64,000 nt of DNA. Origin: Enterococcus sp. CSURQ0835. GTDB lineage: Bacteria; Bacillota; Bacilli; Lactobacillales; Enterococcaceae. This document shows, piece by piece, positions 9,099-17,371 of the stretch. The stretch lies in NCBI RefSeq assembly GCF_902706605.1, contig NZ_CACSLH010000001.1:124001-188000 (forward strand), in the 5' to 3' direction. The stretch's first letter is position 1. Each line of letters starts with the position of its first letter. The position numbers and the translations under genes are program-made. The notes under the pieces are model-generated. The model was given only the letters and a program-made list of their open reading frames with translations, searched no databases and was not told where the DNA came from.

Positions 9099-9599
9099 TT
9101 ATTGGATCTTGCGTTCTTTCCCAAGCGCATCTAATAAATTATTTTTGCGATCGGTGGGAACTTTGCGGGTCTCCAGTTCGATTCCGTGATCAGCTAGTTG
9201 TAAAAAAGCCGCGATATCTTCATCATCCACCGAAATAAAATTGGTGATCATCTTCTTACCTTCTGAAAATCGCATGCCACCTACATTGACCGTTGAAAGC
9301 TCAATCCCTGCGTTTACCACCCGCAAGACATCTTTTGGTGAAGTAAACAACAACATGACTTTCATTCCATCAAACAGCTGATCATGATACACATCAATCA
9401 TCTTACGAATTGTAACGACATTTGACTTGATTCCCGGCGGTGCAGCTTGCTTTAAAAGAAACTTTTGCAAATCATCATAGGCGACGACATCACTGACCAC
9501 AATAATACGTTCGACCCCGGTAGCTTTTGACCAAACTGTCGCTACCTGACCATGGATCAATCGGTCATCGATCCGAACTAAGCGGATATCCATCACCAT
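9099..9599 (-). CDS. mptB: Stand-alone PTS mannose-family EIIB
   Basis: 166-aa IIB domain with the active His in RIDDRLIHGQVATVW, similar to the IIB half of the following IIAB gene. It is the first full-length gene of the operon. Start ATG at 9599 behind AGGAGGTG; the reading frame is open six codons further upstream but without a better site. Its ribosome site is overlapped by the stop codon of a 15-codon leader ORF, which suggests translational coupling. An extra IIB could act as a dedicated phospho-relay to the activator, as proposed for similar stand-alone IIBs in Listeria; inference. Confidence 0.9.
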   Translation of the reverse strand: MVMDIRLVRIDDRLIHGQVATVWSKATGVERIIVVSDVVAYDDLQKFLLKQAAPPGIKSNVVTIRKMIDVYHDQLFDGMKVMLLFTSPKDVLRVVNAGIELSTVNVGGMRFSEGKKMITNFISVDDEDIAAFLQLADHGIELETRKVPTDRKNNLLDALGKERKIQ

Positions 9600-9610
9600 T
9601 CGGGCACCTC

Positions 9611-9658
9611 CTAACAACGATTATCAGTTGGATTCTGATAATGAGATTGATGGATCAT
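9611..9658 (-). CDS. 15-codon leader ORF of the mannose PTS operon
   Basis: ATG start behind a near-perfect AGGAGGTGAACG, encoding MIHQSHYQNPTDNRC and ending in TAG that is itself part of the TAGGAGGTG ribosome site of the next gene. It lies between the sigma-54 promoter and the IIB gene. It contains a perfect inverted repeat (TTATCAG-N7-CTGATAA, 9621-9641). No family is recognisable. It may couple or control translation of the operon; whether the peptide matters is unknown. Confidence 0.6.
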   Translation of the reverse strand: MIHQSHYQNPTDNRC

Positions 9659-9689
9659 CGTTCACCTCCTGAGTCCACACTTTTTATAA

Positions 9690-9706
9690 AGCAAGAAGCG
9701 TGCCAA
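9690..9706 (-). promoter_or_regulatory. Sigma-54 (-24/-12) promoter of the mannose PTS operon
   Basis: Minus strand TTGGCACG-CTTC-TTGCT, an exact match to the TTGGCACR-N4-TTGCW consensus, about 30 bp upstream of the leader ORF. The sigma-54 activator gene lies just upstream, as in lev/mpt systems. Confidence 0.92.
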
Positions 9707-9745
9707 AATACACTAATATAAAATCAAGTGAATTACTCACTAAAA

Positions 9746-9795
9746 AACGATACACAAAAAAGATACAGTAAACTGTATCCTTTTTGTGTATCGTT
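9746..9795 (-). terminator. Terminator of manR
   Basis: Nearly continuous hairpin: AACGATACACAAAAA ... TTTTTGTGTATCGTT plus inner GATACAGT/ACTGTATC. It overlaps the activator's stop codon and insulates the sigma-54 promoter downstream. Confidence 0.85.
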
Positions 9796-12577
9796 AATTG
9801 ATTTTTGCTTTCGTGTGATCTTTGACGATTTGATAAACATAATAACGTTCTGACTCAGGGATCGTAATATTCAATTGGTCCGCTAAATGATTCAACGCTT
9901 GTTCGATTTGCTGATCATGAACGAACTGTTGGTATTCATTTAATGCGACCGGATCAACTGCTAATGGTTCTTTTAAGATCCCGCGCTCAATCATACCAGC
10001 TAGATGCATGACCAGATTCAAGCGCGTCGCATAATCTTCCGAATCACCTTTTGTTGTGATCAATTCAGTCGCCAAACGCCAAAGTGGTTCAATGATTTTT
10101 TTCGGATTGATAAAAGTAAAACTTTCTTCCATAAAATTTAAACATAGTGTATAGGCACTTTCATCGGTCAACTCGACTTCCGCCGTACTTTCACTTTCGG
10201 TTTCTAAAAACAATTCATCCAATACATGATCGGTTTCATCATTGATAAATTTTTCCATTGGGATATAAGGTGCCGCAAGTTTTGGATCAACGATTCCCGT
10301 AGTCGCAATAACTTGATACTGGTCTTGGATCGAAGCTAGACGCTCATTCATATTTACAACGGAAAGCGTCAGGACTTCAATCGTTTCATCTTTGCGTTTT
10401 TTCAGTGGCCGTTCAATAATTTCTTTTAAGCGCTGAGCTGTTCCTTCGCCGGAAGCGCATATCGCTAAAATCGCTTGTTTAGTGCGCGGAGTTTTCGTTT
10501 CTTTGACCACTTGTCCGTAACCGCGGAAACTTTTCAGTGAATTATACAACTCTTCTAAATCTGATCCTAAGACACTTGATTTACGAGCGGCTTCAACAAC
10601 TAAAGGCGTTGTGACCATATCTAACGTCCGCATCGTGATCCCTGTATCTTTTTGGATCTCATCGTTGAAAGTTGCTAGTGACCCCATGTCTACCATCAAC
10701 AACACCCCGCTACCTTCGTCGATCTGCACAGCCGCTTCACGAATTTTTTCAAATGCAACACGCGGATGCATATCTAACGGCATATCGACAGCGATCAAAT
10801 TATTGACGTCTAATAATTCGCGGACGACTTGGACCATCGAAGTCGCGGTACTCATGCCGTGTGCCGCTACCACTACCCCGATCTTGCCCGTTGGATGGTC
10901 TTCTCGCAGTGAAACGAGTAAGACAGTTAAATAATAATCTTCACTGTCAGGAATCTCCACATGAAATTCAGTTTCGACTAAGCGCCGGATCTCTTGGGCT
11001 ACTTCAAATTCAGCTGGAAAATCCGTTGCCATCTCGCGAATATTCGCATTTGTTTCACGGGTCTCTCCGATATGGATCTTTTTCAAAAAAGAAGAGATAT
11101 GCAAACTCATCGCGTAAACAAAATTTTGTTGAAAGAAACAGTTGAGCCGTTCACTGACCAGTGCCGCGATCTTATTACTCAACTCGATCACATTTTTATC
11201 GACGAACTCCGCTAAACGAGTCTCGGTATCAAAGGTAAAGCCATGATCTTTATAAAATGATTTCAAATGCAAATTGATGTCAGTTGAAATAAAATGATTG
11301 ATCGTTTCTTGATCAAGGCCTTCCGTTTTTAAGAGTGTCGCTTTATCACCAATAATATCATAGAGATTATACGGCAACTCATATGTATCCGTGCGAATCA
11401 GATCATCAATCTCATACGGGGTGACGACCATCTCCGGTTCTAAGTAAGGTGAGATATCTGGTAGTTTCAACCGATCCGCTGACAGCTGGACCAAACCGGA
11501 TTTGATCCCGTCAGTCACATCATTCAACGTAATATGGATCTCATCTTGGGTCATGTGATTCATAAAGCCCCGCGCACAGATCAATTGGACATTCGACTTC
11601 AGTTGCCCGACATTACCATAAGACACACTACCCAATAGAGCTTTGACCACATCTTCAGTCAGCGTGATCTTTTTTTGAATGCGGTTTGCTTCCATTGCCA
11701 CCATGACTTTGACTAGATCGATCTGTTCAACTGGCGGGCGTTTATTGAACGCTGGCATTTGGATATTGATCGGAATTCGACGCACAAATGTATCTAATAA
11801 CGAAGAGTGCGGATCTTCTGTCGTCGCTCCCACGATCCGTACATCGGCAAAATGATTTTTTCCAGTCTCCCCCAATCGATTGTAGCTACCATGATCCATA
11901 AAATAAAAAATCATCTCTTGTCCTTCTGGCGGCAAGCGGTGAATCTCATCTAAAAACAACATGCTACCATCTGCTTGTTGGATCAAGCCGGCTTTATCAC
12001 TATCGGCTCCTGTAAAAGCGCCTTTTGTATAGCCGAACAAATGACTCATCAACAACTCAGGATTATTCGCATAATCGGCGCAGTTGAAAACGACTAACTC
12101 CCGCGCTTGTTCGATCACGCCTTTTGACTGTGCAAATTGAAACATCGCATGCGCAAAAAAAGTTTTCCCTGAGCCAGTGGGACCGGTGATCAAACAATTC
12201 AATCCTTTTGGCGGATATAAAATCGCGGCCTTCGCTTGCTCCACCGCGTTACGCATACTTCCAGTCGAGCCGATGATCCGTGAGAAAACATCGCCTTTGT
12301 TCGTTGACAAGATTTTCTTTTCTGGTTGGATCGCAGCTGTCGGTCGTTCACTTTTCACCTGTAGTGGTGCGTTTACAGTTGCATGCTGATTTTCAAAGTA
12401 ACGAACTGGACGACTATTTGTTTTCGCTAACGTTCCTTCTTTTACCAATAAGTTCAAATCTTTACTAGCATTAGTCCGCTGAATATCCAGTGCTTCGGCT
12501 ACCTCGTTAGTCGTCAACCCCTGACGTCCTCCGACTTTTTGGACATATTCAAATACGCGGTCAATCCTTCTTTCCAT
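9794..12577 (-). CDS. manR: LevR/ManR-type sigma-54-dependent activator
   Basis: 927-aa enhancer-binding protein. Order: N-terminal winged HTH (GLTTNEVAEALDIQRTNASKDL), AAA+ domain with Walker A GPTGSGKTFFAH near residue 132 and the sigma-54-contacting GAFTGAD loop, Walker B-like SMLFLDEIHRLP, PRD1, a mannose-class IIA domain (VVVAAHGMSTATS), a IIB(Gat)-like segment (ICASGEGTAQRL) and PRD2 at the C-terminus. This is the LevR layout. PTS phosphorylation of PRDs tunes activity according to sugar flow. ATG behind GTAGGTGAG. Its target is the sigma-54 promoter at 9690-9706. Confidence 0.93.
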   Translation of the reverse strand: MERRIDRVFEYVQKVGGRQGLTTNEVAEALDIQRTNASKDLNLLVKEGTLAKTNSRPVRYFENQHATVNAPLQVKSERPTAAIQPEKKILSTNKGDVFSRIIGSTGSMRNAVEQAKAAILYPPKGLNCLITGPTGSGKTFFAHAMFQFAQSKGVIEQARELVVFNCADYANNPELLMSHLFGYTKGAFTGADSDKAGLIQQADGSMLFLDEIHRLPPEGQEMIFYFMDHGSYNRLGETGKNHFADVRIVGATTEDPHSSLLDTFVRRIPINIQMPAFNKRPPVEQIDLVKVMVAMEANRIQKKITLTEDVVKALLGSVSYGNVGQLKSNVQLICARGFMNHMTQDEIHITLNDVTDGIKSGLVQLSADRLKLPDISPYLEPEMVVTPYEIDDLIRTDTYELPYNLYDIIGDKATLLKTEGLDQETINHFISTDINLHLKSFYKDHGFTFDTETRLAEFVDKNVIELSNKIAALVSERLNCFFQQNFVYAMSLHISSFLKKIHIGETRETNANIREMATDFPAEFEVAQEIRRLVETEFHVEIPDSEDYYLTVLLVSLREDHPTGKIGVVVAAHGMSTATSMVQVVRELLDVNNLIAVDMPLDMHPRVAFEKIREAAVQIDEGSGVLLMVDMGSLATFNDEIQKDTGITMRTLDMVTTPLVVEAARKSSVLGSDLEELYNSLKSFRGYGQVVKETKTPRTKQAILAICASGEGTAQRLKEIIERPLKKRKDETIEVLTLSVVNMNERLASIQDQYQVIATTGIVDPKLAAPYIPMEKFINDETDHVLDELFLETESESTAEVELTDESAYTLCLNFMEESFTFINPKKIIEPLWRLATELITTKGDSEDYATRLNLVMHLAGMIERGILKEPLAVDPVALNEYQQFVHDQQIEQALNHLADQLNITIPESERYYVYQIVKDHTKAKIN

Positions 12578-12707
12578 CCACTCACCTACTTTTTCAGTGT
12601 ATTACTCCATCTCAATCATCTATAACATTTCTTAAAAAGTCAAATTTTTTAGTTAAAAAGAAATACACTGTTAAGAAGAGATGAGAAAAAATCGACCACA
12701 GCAAAAC

Positions 12708-12736
12708 AAAAAGGCCAGAACATTGACTGTTCTGGC
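12708..12736 (-). terminator. Terminator of the SemiSWEET gene
   Basis: Perfect GCCAGAACA/TGTTCTGGC stem (12714-12736) followed by a T-run on the minus strand. Confidence 0.85.
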
Positions 12737-12760
12737 GCATCTTTTATCGTGATTCTACTA

Positions 12761-13033
12761 TTATAATGCCGTGAAGAAAGTAATCGCACCTAGAAAAATC
12801 CCTGGGACATTGGCGATCACTAACGGCCAATCACGATTCTTTTTCATAAAACCATAGATCACCCAGCAGGTACAATTGACCATCGCCACAAACGGCTGGA
12901 TCGGATTTCCTTTTGCCCCTTGTAAATTATTCATGATCTGGGGAATGTATGATACATACATCAAAACCGACAGCACCGATGCGATCCGGCCTAAGCGCTG
13001 AATATGTCGTTCCTTCTCATCTTGTTTACTCAT
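12761..13033 (-). CDS. SemiSWEET-type sugar transporter
   Basis: 90-aa membrane protein with three predicted helices, the size of bacterial SemiSWEETs, which dimerise to form a sugar uniporter. The conserved proline-glutamine motif is seen in MYVSYIPQIMNNLQG and the second-helix pattern in FVAMVNCTCWVIYGF. ATG start; single gene between two terminators. Substrate unknown (bacterial members carry sucrose or glucose). Confidence 0.85.
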   Translation of the reverse strand: MSKQDEKERHIQRLGRIASVLSVLMYVSYIPQIMNNLQGAKGNPIQPFVAMVNCTCWVIYGFMKKNRDWPLVIANVPGIFLGAITFFTAL

Positions 13034-13091
13034 AACAATCGACTCCTCTTATCTAGCTTAACAAGAATAAAGTCAATTTTCAAAAGATAAC

Positions 13092-14123
13092 TTAATTTAA
13101 GTGATACACACTGGGACTAGGTTTTGCAAACCCATTTTCTAAAATCTCGATATTCGTTAAAATTTCATCATCCGAGACCAACTTAGCTTTTCCGTTGATG
13201 ATCGTTTCATACGCAGCATCATACACCCGACCATAATCACCTAATGGCGTCGGCAATTGTTTATCGATCCAATCCCCATTGGCATTTAGATAATGCAGCG
13301 TCCCATAATTTTTTGGCGAATCAATCCCAAAATCAGGAACTCCTGGCATGATCCCTGCTTTTAGATCATTTTCTTGCTGGTCTTCTCCGTATTTAATGAA
13401 GCTACCTTGTGTTCCGTGAGCGATGACTTGCGGGTAAGGCGTCGCAACTAAAAAGGAAGTCTTCACTTTAACCTTCAAACGTTCACCGTAAAAGAGATCC
13501 GCTTCAAAATAATCGTCAACACTTGCTGGATTGCGCAGCGATCGAATATCGTAGCTGACAGCAGTTGGTCGCCCAAATAGCGCAAGCATTCGATCAATCG
13601 TATGAACTCCTAACCCATAAAAATTTCCTTCTTCTTTTGGTCCAAGATGAGCTGTCTGATCTGGTCGAAAATGATCCATGTGCATCTCAACTTCTAACAT
13701 GTCACCTAAATACCCGCGCTCTACCACTTGTTTCAAAGCTAAATAATCGCCATCAAAACGCCGATTTTGATACGGCATCGCCATGACACCTTTTTCAGCC
13801 GCTAGTGCTAAAAGTTCTTTAGCTTCTTTGACCGATGCAGCAAAGGGTTTTTCCACGATGACATGTTTCCCAGCTTCAATGACTTGTTTGGCAAATTCAT
13901 AATGAGTGGCAGCCGGTGTGGCGATCGTCACTAATTTGATTGCCGGATCATTTAATAATTCATCCAAGTCTGTCGTCAAATGAATCCCCGCAGTTTCTGG
14001 CGTCGCAGGTTTTGGGGAACGATTATAAATCGTTTTGACCGTAATATTTTCTCGCGTCCGTAAATATGGTAAATGATAGCGGTGCGTGCTTTTCCCTAAC
14101 CCAATAAAACCCATTGTTAGCAT
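13092..14123 (-). CDS. Gfo/Idh/MocA family NAD(P)-dependent oxidoreductase
   Basis: 343-aa two-domain oxidoreductase. Rossmann nucleotide site GFIGLGKSTHRYHLPYL at residues 5-21, the EKP motif in HVIVEKPFAAS (about residue 90), and the GLGVHTIDRMLALFG segment of the C-terminal domain. Acts on a sugar, polyol or similar alcohol; substrate not deducible. ATG start. Soluble, apparently monocistronic. Confidence 0.88.
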   Translation of the reverse strand: MLTMGFIGLGKSTHRYHLPYLRTRENITVKTIYNRSPKPATPETAGIHLTTDLDELLNDPAIKLVTIATPAATHYEFAKQVIEAGKHVIVEKPFAASVKEAKELLALAAEKGVMAMPYQNRRFDGDYLALKQVVERGYLGDMLEVEMHMDHFRPDQTAHLGPKEEGNFYGLGVHTIDRMLALFGRPTAVSYDIRSLRNPASVDDYFEADLFYGERLKVKVKTSFLVATPYPQVIAHGTQGSFIKYGEDQQENDLKAGIMPGVPDFGIDSPKNYGTLHYLNANGDWIDKQLPTPLGDYGRVYDAAYETIINGKAKLVSDDEILTNIEILENGFAKPSPSVYHLN

Positions 14124-14189
14124 GAAATCCCTACTTTCTAAATTGTTTGCTTCTTTATTATACCCATATTTTTCAGTCAGCGGGAAAGT

Positions 14190-14570
14190 TTAACGCGCTA
14201 TTTTAAAGTAAGCGATGTAAAAATACAACACACCAAACCAGATGACTAAGTTGAGTAAAAACCAAATACATTTACTGACCACATTAATGAAGGAATACTT
14301 AGGAAAATAGCGATCCATTTTGGCTAGTGACATGATACAGCCACTGATGACCAATAAGATCGGCAACAAAAAGATCGTTTGCTTGTGATCGAACCCATCA
14401 AAATTTCCCAGAGCACTCATATGGGTGGGGATGATCTCCGGCAGGCGCGGATACAAATACAGCGTCGCTAGTACAGCTAAGCCACCTAACAGTAAACCGA
14501 TTTTTAAAAAGAGCGCGCTGATTTTAGTATAAAAGGTTTGAAAAATTGGAATAAATGCCATGTTGAACAC
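14190..14570 (-). CDS. Small membrane protein with a DUF1648-type motif
   Basis: 126-aa protein with three to four hydrophobic segments. LPEIIPTHMSALGNFDGF matches the DUF1648 pattern (LPdqIPtHfn..G.pdg) seen in SdpI-like and related membrane proteins. ATG start behind GAGGTGTTCAAC. Function unknown; SdpI-type proteins confer toxin immunity and signalling, but this is only the short motif. Confidence 0.7.
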   Translation of the reverse strand: MFNMAFIPIFQTFYTKISALFLKIGLLLGGLAVLATLYLYPRLPEIIPTHMSALGNFDGFDHKQTIFLLPILLVISGCIMSLAKMDRYFPKYSFINVVSKCIWFLLNLVIWFGVLYFYIAYFKIAR

Positions 14571-14636
14571 CTCGATTTTTGTCTACATTATGTGCGGTCA
14601 GCCAGGAAAAATCAAGGAGAAAAAGCGAATAAAAGA

Positions 14637-15494
14637 CTAAACCTCACCTGAGCTAAAAAGCGGTTTGCGTTTCAGATAAATGATCCCGATTGGCGACAAG
14701 ATCCCCAATAACAATCCTAAAACTAAAACACCTATTATGACTGGGTGACTGCCTAGCCAAAGTGTAATGCGGTAAAAAACATCCACTAACGGTAATTGCA
14801 ACTTTTCGTGTATTTTTTCGACTGCATTTTGATACATCACAAAAGTAAAATCATCACCTAACGAAAAATGGTACCAACCGTAGCTTTGATTACCGATTGC
14901 AACCCAACCAAAAGTCAAATTTCCACTTGCGAGTACGCCCGCAACGCAATTGCCGATCACCAAAAGACCGCACCCGACATTGCCAATCGCCAACAGTCCC
15001 AGTGAAAGATCCCCCAAGGCCAATAGTCCGATTCCAAAAAGGCCGAGCGAAATAATTCCCACTGATAAAAAGCCTAACGCGAACACACCTTGAGCTAAGA
15101 CTCCGATACTAATCACGCCTGTTGCCCGTAAACCAATTGCAATCACTCCTGTAGCAGTTGGAATTTTATATCCGAGCTTAAAGTAGCTAGGGTTATTCAT
15201 GACAGCTACTTTTTTAACTCTTGGTAAGACGATATGCAAAAGTGGCCATTGTTTCAAACAGCGTTCGCTTTTATATTCGAAATAATCGCTCACAGCACGC
15301 TCATTTAACAGATCATCCACAGTCAAATCAAGTAATGCCGCTACTTTAGGTAAGCTTTCTACATCAGGAAAGCCTCTTCCAGTCTCCCATTTCGAGATTG
15401 CTTTATCCGATACAAAAAGTTGTTCCGCTAATTGTTTTTGTGTCAGTTCATTTTCTGTGCGATATTTTTTCAACTGTCGACTTAAAAAGTTCAT
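14637..15494 (-). CDS. XRE-family HTH protein with pentapeptide-like repeats
   Basis: 285 aa. An N-terminal XRE HTH (residues 8-62, ELTQKQLAEQLFVSDKAISKWETG) is followed by a linker and then, from about residue 116 to 207, roughly 18 uninterrupted five-residue units of the form G-(V/L/N/I/F)-x-x-x such as GVISI GVLAQ GVFAL. A C-terminal hydrophobic helix (about 248-270) ends in a basic tail. The repeats resemble a hydrophobic variant of the pentapeptide fold. Start ATG 15494 behind AAGGAG; an upstream in-frame ATG lacks a site. Divergent from two small membrane proteins, which it may regulate. Confidence 0.8.
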   Translation of the reverse strand: MNFLSRQLKKYRTENELTQKQLAEQLFVSDKAISKWETGRGFPDVESLPKVAALLDLTVDDLLNERAVSDYFEYKSERCLKQWPLLHIVLPRVKKVAVMNNPSYFKLGYKIPTATGVIAIGLRATGVISIGVLAQGVFALGFLSVGIISLGLFGIGLLALGDLSLGLLAIGNVGCGLLVIGNCVAGVLASGNLTFGWVAIGNQSYGWYHFSLGDDFTFVMYQNAVEKIHEKLQLPLVDVFYRITLWLGSHPVIIGVLVLGLLLGILSPIGIIYLKRKPLFSSGEV

Positions 15495-15749
15495 TGATTC
15501 GCTCCTTGGACTTAAAAATTTTTCAACGCTGTTCACTTCGAAGTATACGTTTAACGACTCTTTTTGTCACTCTACGTTTAGTAGAATGTTGCTAATACAA
15601 CTATTTCAAGTCGTTACACGGAATACCTCCACTCGATCTGTTCATCAAACGAGTGAACTTCAGCCATGTGAAAGCAAGTTGTTTGCTAGTGTACCTTTTG
15701 ATAACGTTTTCAAAAGATGCTATCTTCTATTTAAAAGGAGAAAAATATT

Positions 15750-15956
15750 ATGCGATATGGGTTAGCGTTGGTTTTTTTATTAATCAGTTTGTGGCAATTT
15801 ATGATGACTCGAAGGGCTTTTATTCAGCTTAGACAAAAAGGGGATCAAACTACTTCGCCATTTATCATGTTGAGCTTGTGGAGCAGCCTAGTCTTTACGA
15901 TCATCTTTTTCGGGATCGGCTTAAGTATTCTCTTTGCAAATTATTCTTTCTCATAA
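15750..15956 (+). CDS. Small membrane protein (68 aa)
   Basis: Two predicted transmembrane helices (residues 2-18 and 43-65) joined by a basic loop. ATG behind AAAAGGAGAAAAATATT. No family recognised. It is the first of two small plus-strand genes, divergent from the XRE-repeat regulator, and may form a unit with it. Confidence 0.65.
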   Translation: MRYGLALVFLLISLWQFMMTRRAFIQLRQKGDQTTSPFIMLSLWSSLVFTIIFFGIGLSILFANYSFS

Positions 15957-16023
15957 GCTCATAGGCATCCATTCAAGTAACCGCATGACAATTGATATCT
16001 GTTTAATTTAGGAGGAAAACGCG

Positions 16024-16374
16024 ATGATTAAATTTTTGAGTGTTTTAGGACTCTTAATGTTGCTGACTTTTCGTCTATTAGTTGATGCTTACAAACGACA
16101 AAAAGATGAGGAACACGGTGATACTTTCCAGTGGCAAAGCGTAAAAATCAAAACGAATTCGATTATCTTAACATTTTATCAAGCAATCTTTTCGCTGATC
16201 GCTGTAGCGTGTATCCTAACTGATTTATTTATTGGTAAAGGCGTCTTGATTTCTCTTGATAAGACGCTGTGGTATAGTTTTTTCTTTCTGTTGTTTCGCT
16301 ATCCACTCGAGTATTTTGCTTTGCGATTTTACGAACATAAATCAATGCCTCCCGTAAATTCTTACCGGAGATAA
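16024..16374 (+). CDS. Small membrane protein (116 aa)
   Basis: One N-terminal helix (residues 4-20), a basic/acidic linker, and two further hydrophobic stretches (about 48-68 and 80-102). Strong AGGAGGAAAACGCG ribosome site. No family recognised. Lies 67 bp after the 68-aa membrane protein and ends 55 bp before the displaced rpmA terminator that marks the island junction. Confidence 0.65.
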   Translation: MIKFLSVLGLLMLLTFRLLVDAYKRQKDEEHGDTFQWQSVKIKTNSIILTFYQAIFSLIAVACILTDLFIGKGVLISLDKTLWYSFFFLLFRYPLEYFALRFYEHKSMPPVNSYRR

Positions 16375-16429
16375 TTTTTTTAAATTGAGCAATGCTTGTT
16401 ACACGAAGCAAAATTTTTACTCAAAAAAA

Positions 16430-16461
16430 AGCCTTACCTCTAACAAAATAGAGGTAAGGCT
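16430..16461 (-). terminator. Original rpmA terminator, displaced by the island
   Basis: AGCCTTACCTCT/AGAGGTAAGGCT stem with a T8 run on the minus strand (and A/T on the other side, so it can serve both strands). It sits just outside the left attachment repeat, where rpmA would end in an uninterrupted chromosome. Confidence 0.8.
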
Positions 16462-16469
16462 GCTTTGAT

Positions 16470-16495
16470 TTAAGCTTCTTGAGCGACTGGGTAAA
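16470..16495. repeat. Left attachment site of the island
   Basis: 26 bp matching positions 27649-27674 except for one base (G at 16485 versus T). On the minus strand it still reads as the end of rpmA (YPVAQEA, stop), showing that the island brought a replacement 3' end. Confidence 0.9.
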
Positions 16496-16585
16496 GAACC
16501 GAGTACCTTTAAGGTAACTACACTAGGCTAAAAAAAGCCTAATATCATGCGGTTTTTCATTTATTAAATTAACTGAAAAAAATTA

Positions 16586-16620
16586 AGTGTAATCATTTTT
16601 GCAATCAAAAAGTGTAATCA
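16586..16620. repeat. Integrase arm-site-like repeats, left end
   Basis: AGTGTAATCA at 16586-16595 and 16611-16620. The same decamer occurs twice at the right end (27562-27583) and once inverted at 24054. Terminal repeats of this kind are bound by the N-terminal domain of tyrosine integrases; inferred. Confidence 0.65.
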
Positions 16621-16733
16621 AAAAATATTGATCTGGGGCAGCCGTTCATTCTTGTGGGCGGTTTTTATTTCTAATATCAGTAAATTTTACAACAATTGAA
16701 GGATGGATAAAAATCGGACGTTTCGAGTTATTA

Positions 16734-16991
16734 TCATTCTTTTTCATCTTTATTATTTTTTATAACAACTGATTCAAGTTTATACCTCAAAATAAATATA
16801 CGTATACATGTCCCTAACAACATGATTGAAGAAATCAGTGAAAAAAACAAAAAATAATAATTAATAAAAGATAAAAATGCTGTTAGTCCTATGTTGAATG
16901 GTAACTCAATCAGAACAACCAAATAGGTAAATATTGATATTAATAAAGACACACCTAAGATAACTCCCAATAAATAGAATGGGACTAGCAA
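16734..16991 (-). CDS. Small membrane protein of the island accessory operon
   Basis: 85 aa with two long hydrophobic segments (residues 1-30 and 40-68) and a charged C-terminal tail (LRYKLESVVIKNNKDEKE). Only a TTG start is available, with no clear ribosome site; it begins 32 bp after the stop of the preceding membrane protein, so reinitiation is likely. No family recognised. Last gene of a three-gene operon next to the left attachment site. Confidence 0.6.
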   Translation of the reverse strand: MLVPFYLLGVILGVSLLISIFTYLVVLIELPFNIGLTAFLSFINYYFLFFSLISSIMLLGTCIRIFILRYKLESVVIKNNKDEKE

Positions 16992-17023
16992 TGCTAATAA
17001 TTGATGGAAAGCTTTACTTATAT

Positions 17024-17371
17024 CTATTTTTTTATCATATCAATACTGATACTCCCCGTCAGTAATGCTGCACCGCCAATTAAAAAACCAAGCAATCCTA
17101 TCTGTGCTCCTATTTGAATTCCTAGAAGATCCAGTAATTTATCTGAAATATTAGTTACAGAAAACTTTATTATCAAACCAGTAATAGCTGTGAAGATTGT
17201 AGCTAATATAAACGAAACTGCCGCTTCTTTTGAATGATAAACATCCTTTAATTTATTTGTTGATATAATCAAAGGCAATAGCCTTTGGTCTTTTACATTA
17301 TAGTAATCCTCGGCCGTTTTAAAATCTTTCCATCTTTTTATATTATCAGAAATTTTTTTGAACATCAGCAT
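17024..17371 (-). CDS. Two-TM membrane protein of the island accessory operon
   Basis: 115 aa: a soluble basic N-terminal half (about 1-48, KRWKDFKTAEDYYNVKDQRLL) and two C-terminal helices (about 52-74 and 88-110). The ATG overlaps the upstream stop (TGATG), so it is translationally coupled to the 284-aa protein; a GTG three bases upstream is also possible. No family recognised. The soluble-sensor plus membrane-protein pairing is the layout of several abortive-infection systems, but that is only an analogy. Confidence 0.68.
   Translation of the reverse strand: MLMFKKISDNIKRWKDFKTAEDYYNVKDQRLLPLIISTNKLKDVYHSKEAAVSFILATIFTAITGLIIKFSVTNISDKLLDLLGIQIGAQIGLLGFLIGGAALLTGSISIDMIKK

Noticed and set aside
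16229-16411. 60-aa minus-strand frame opposite the 116-aa membrane protein
   Set aside because: Antisense shadow without a ribosome site.
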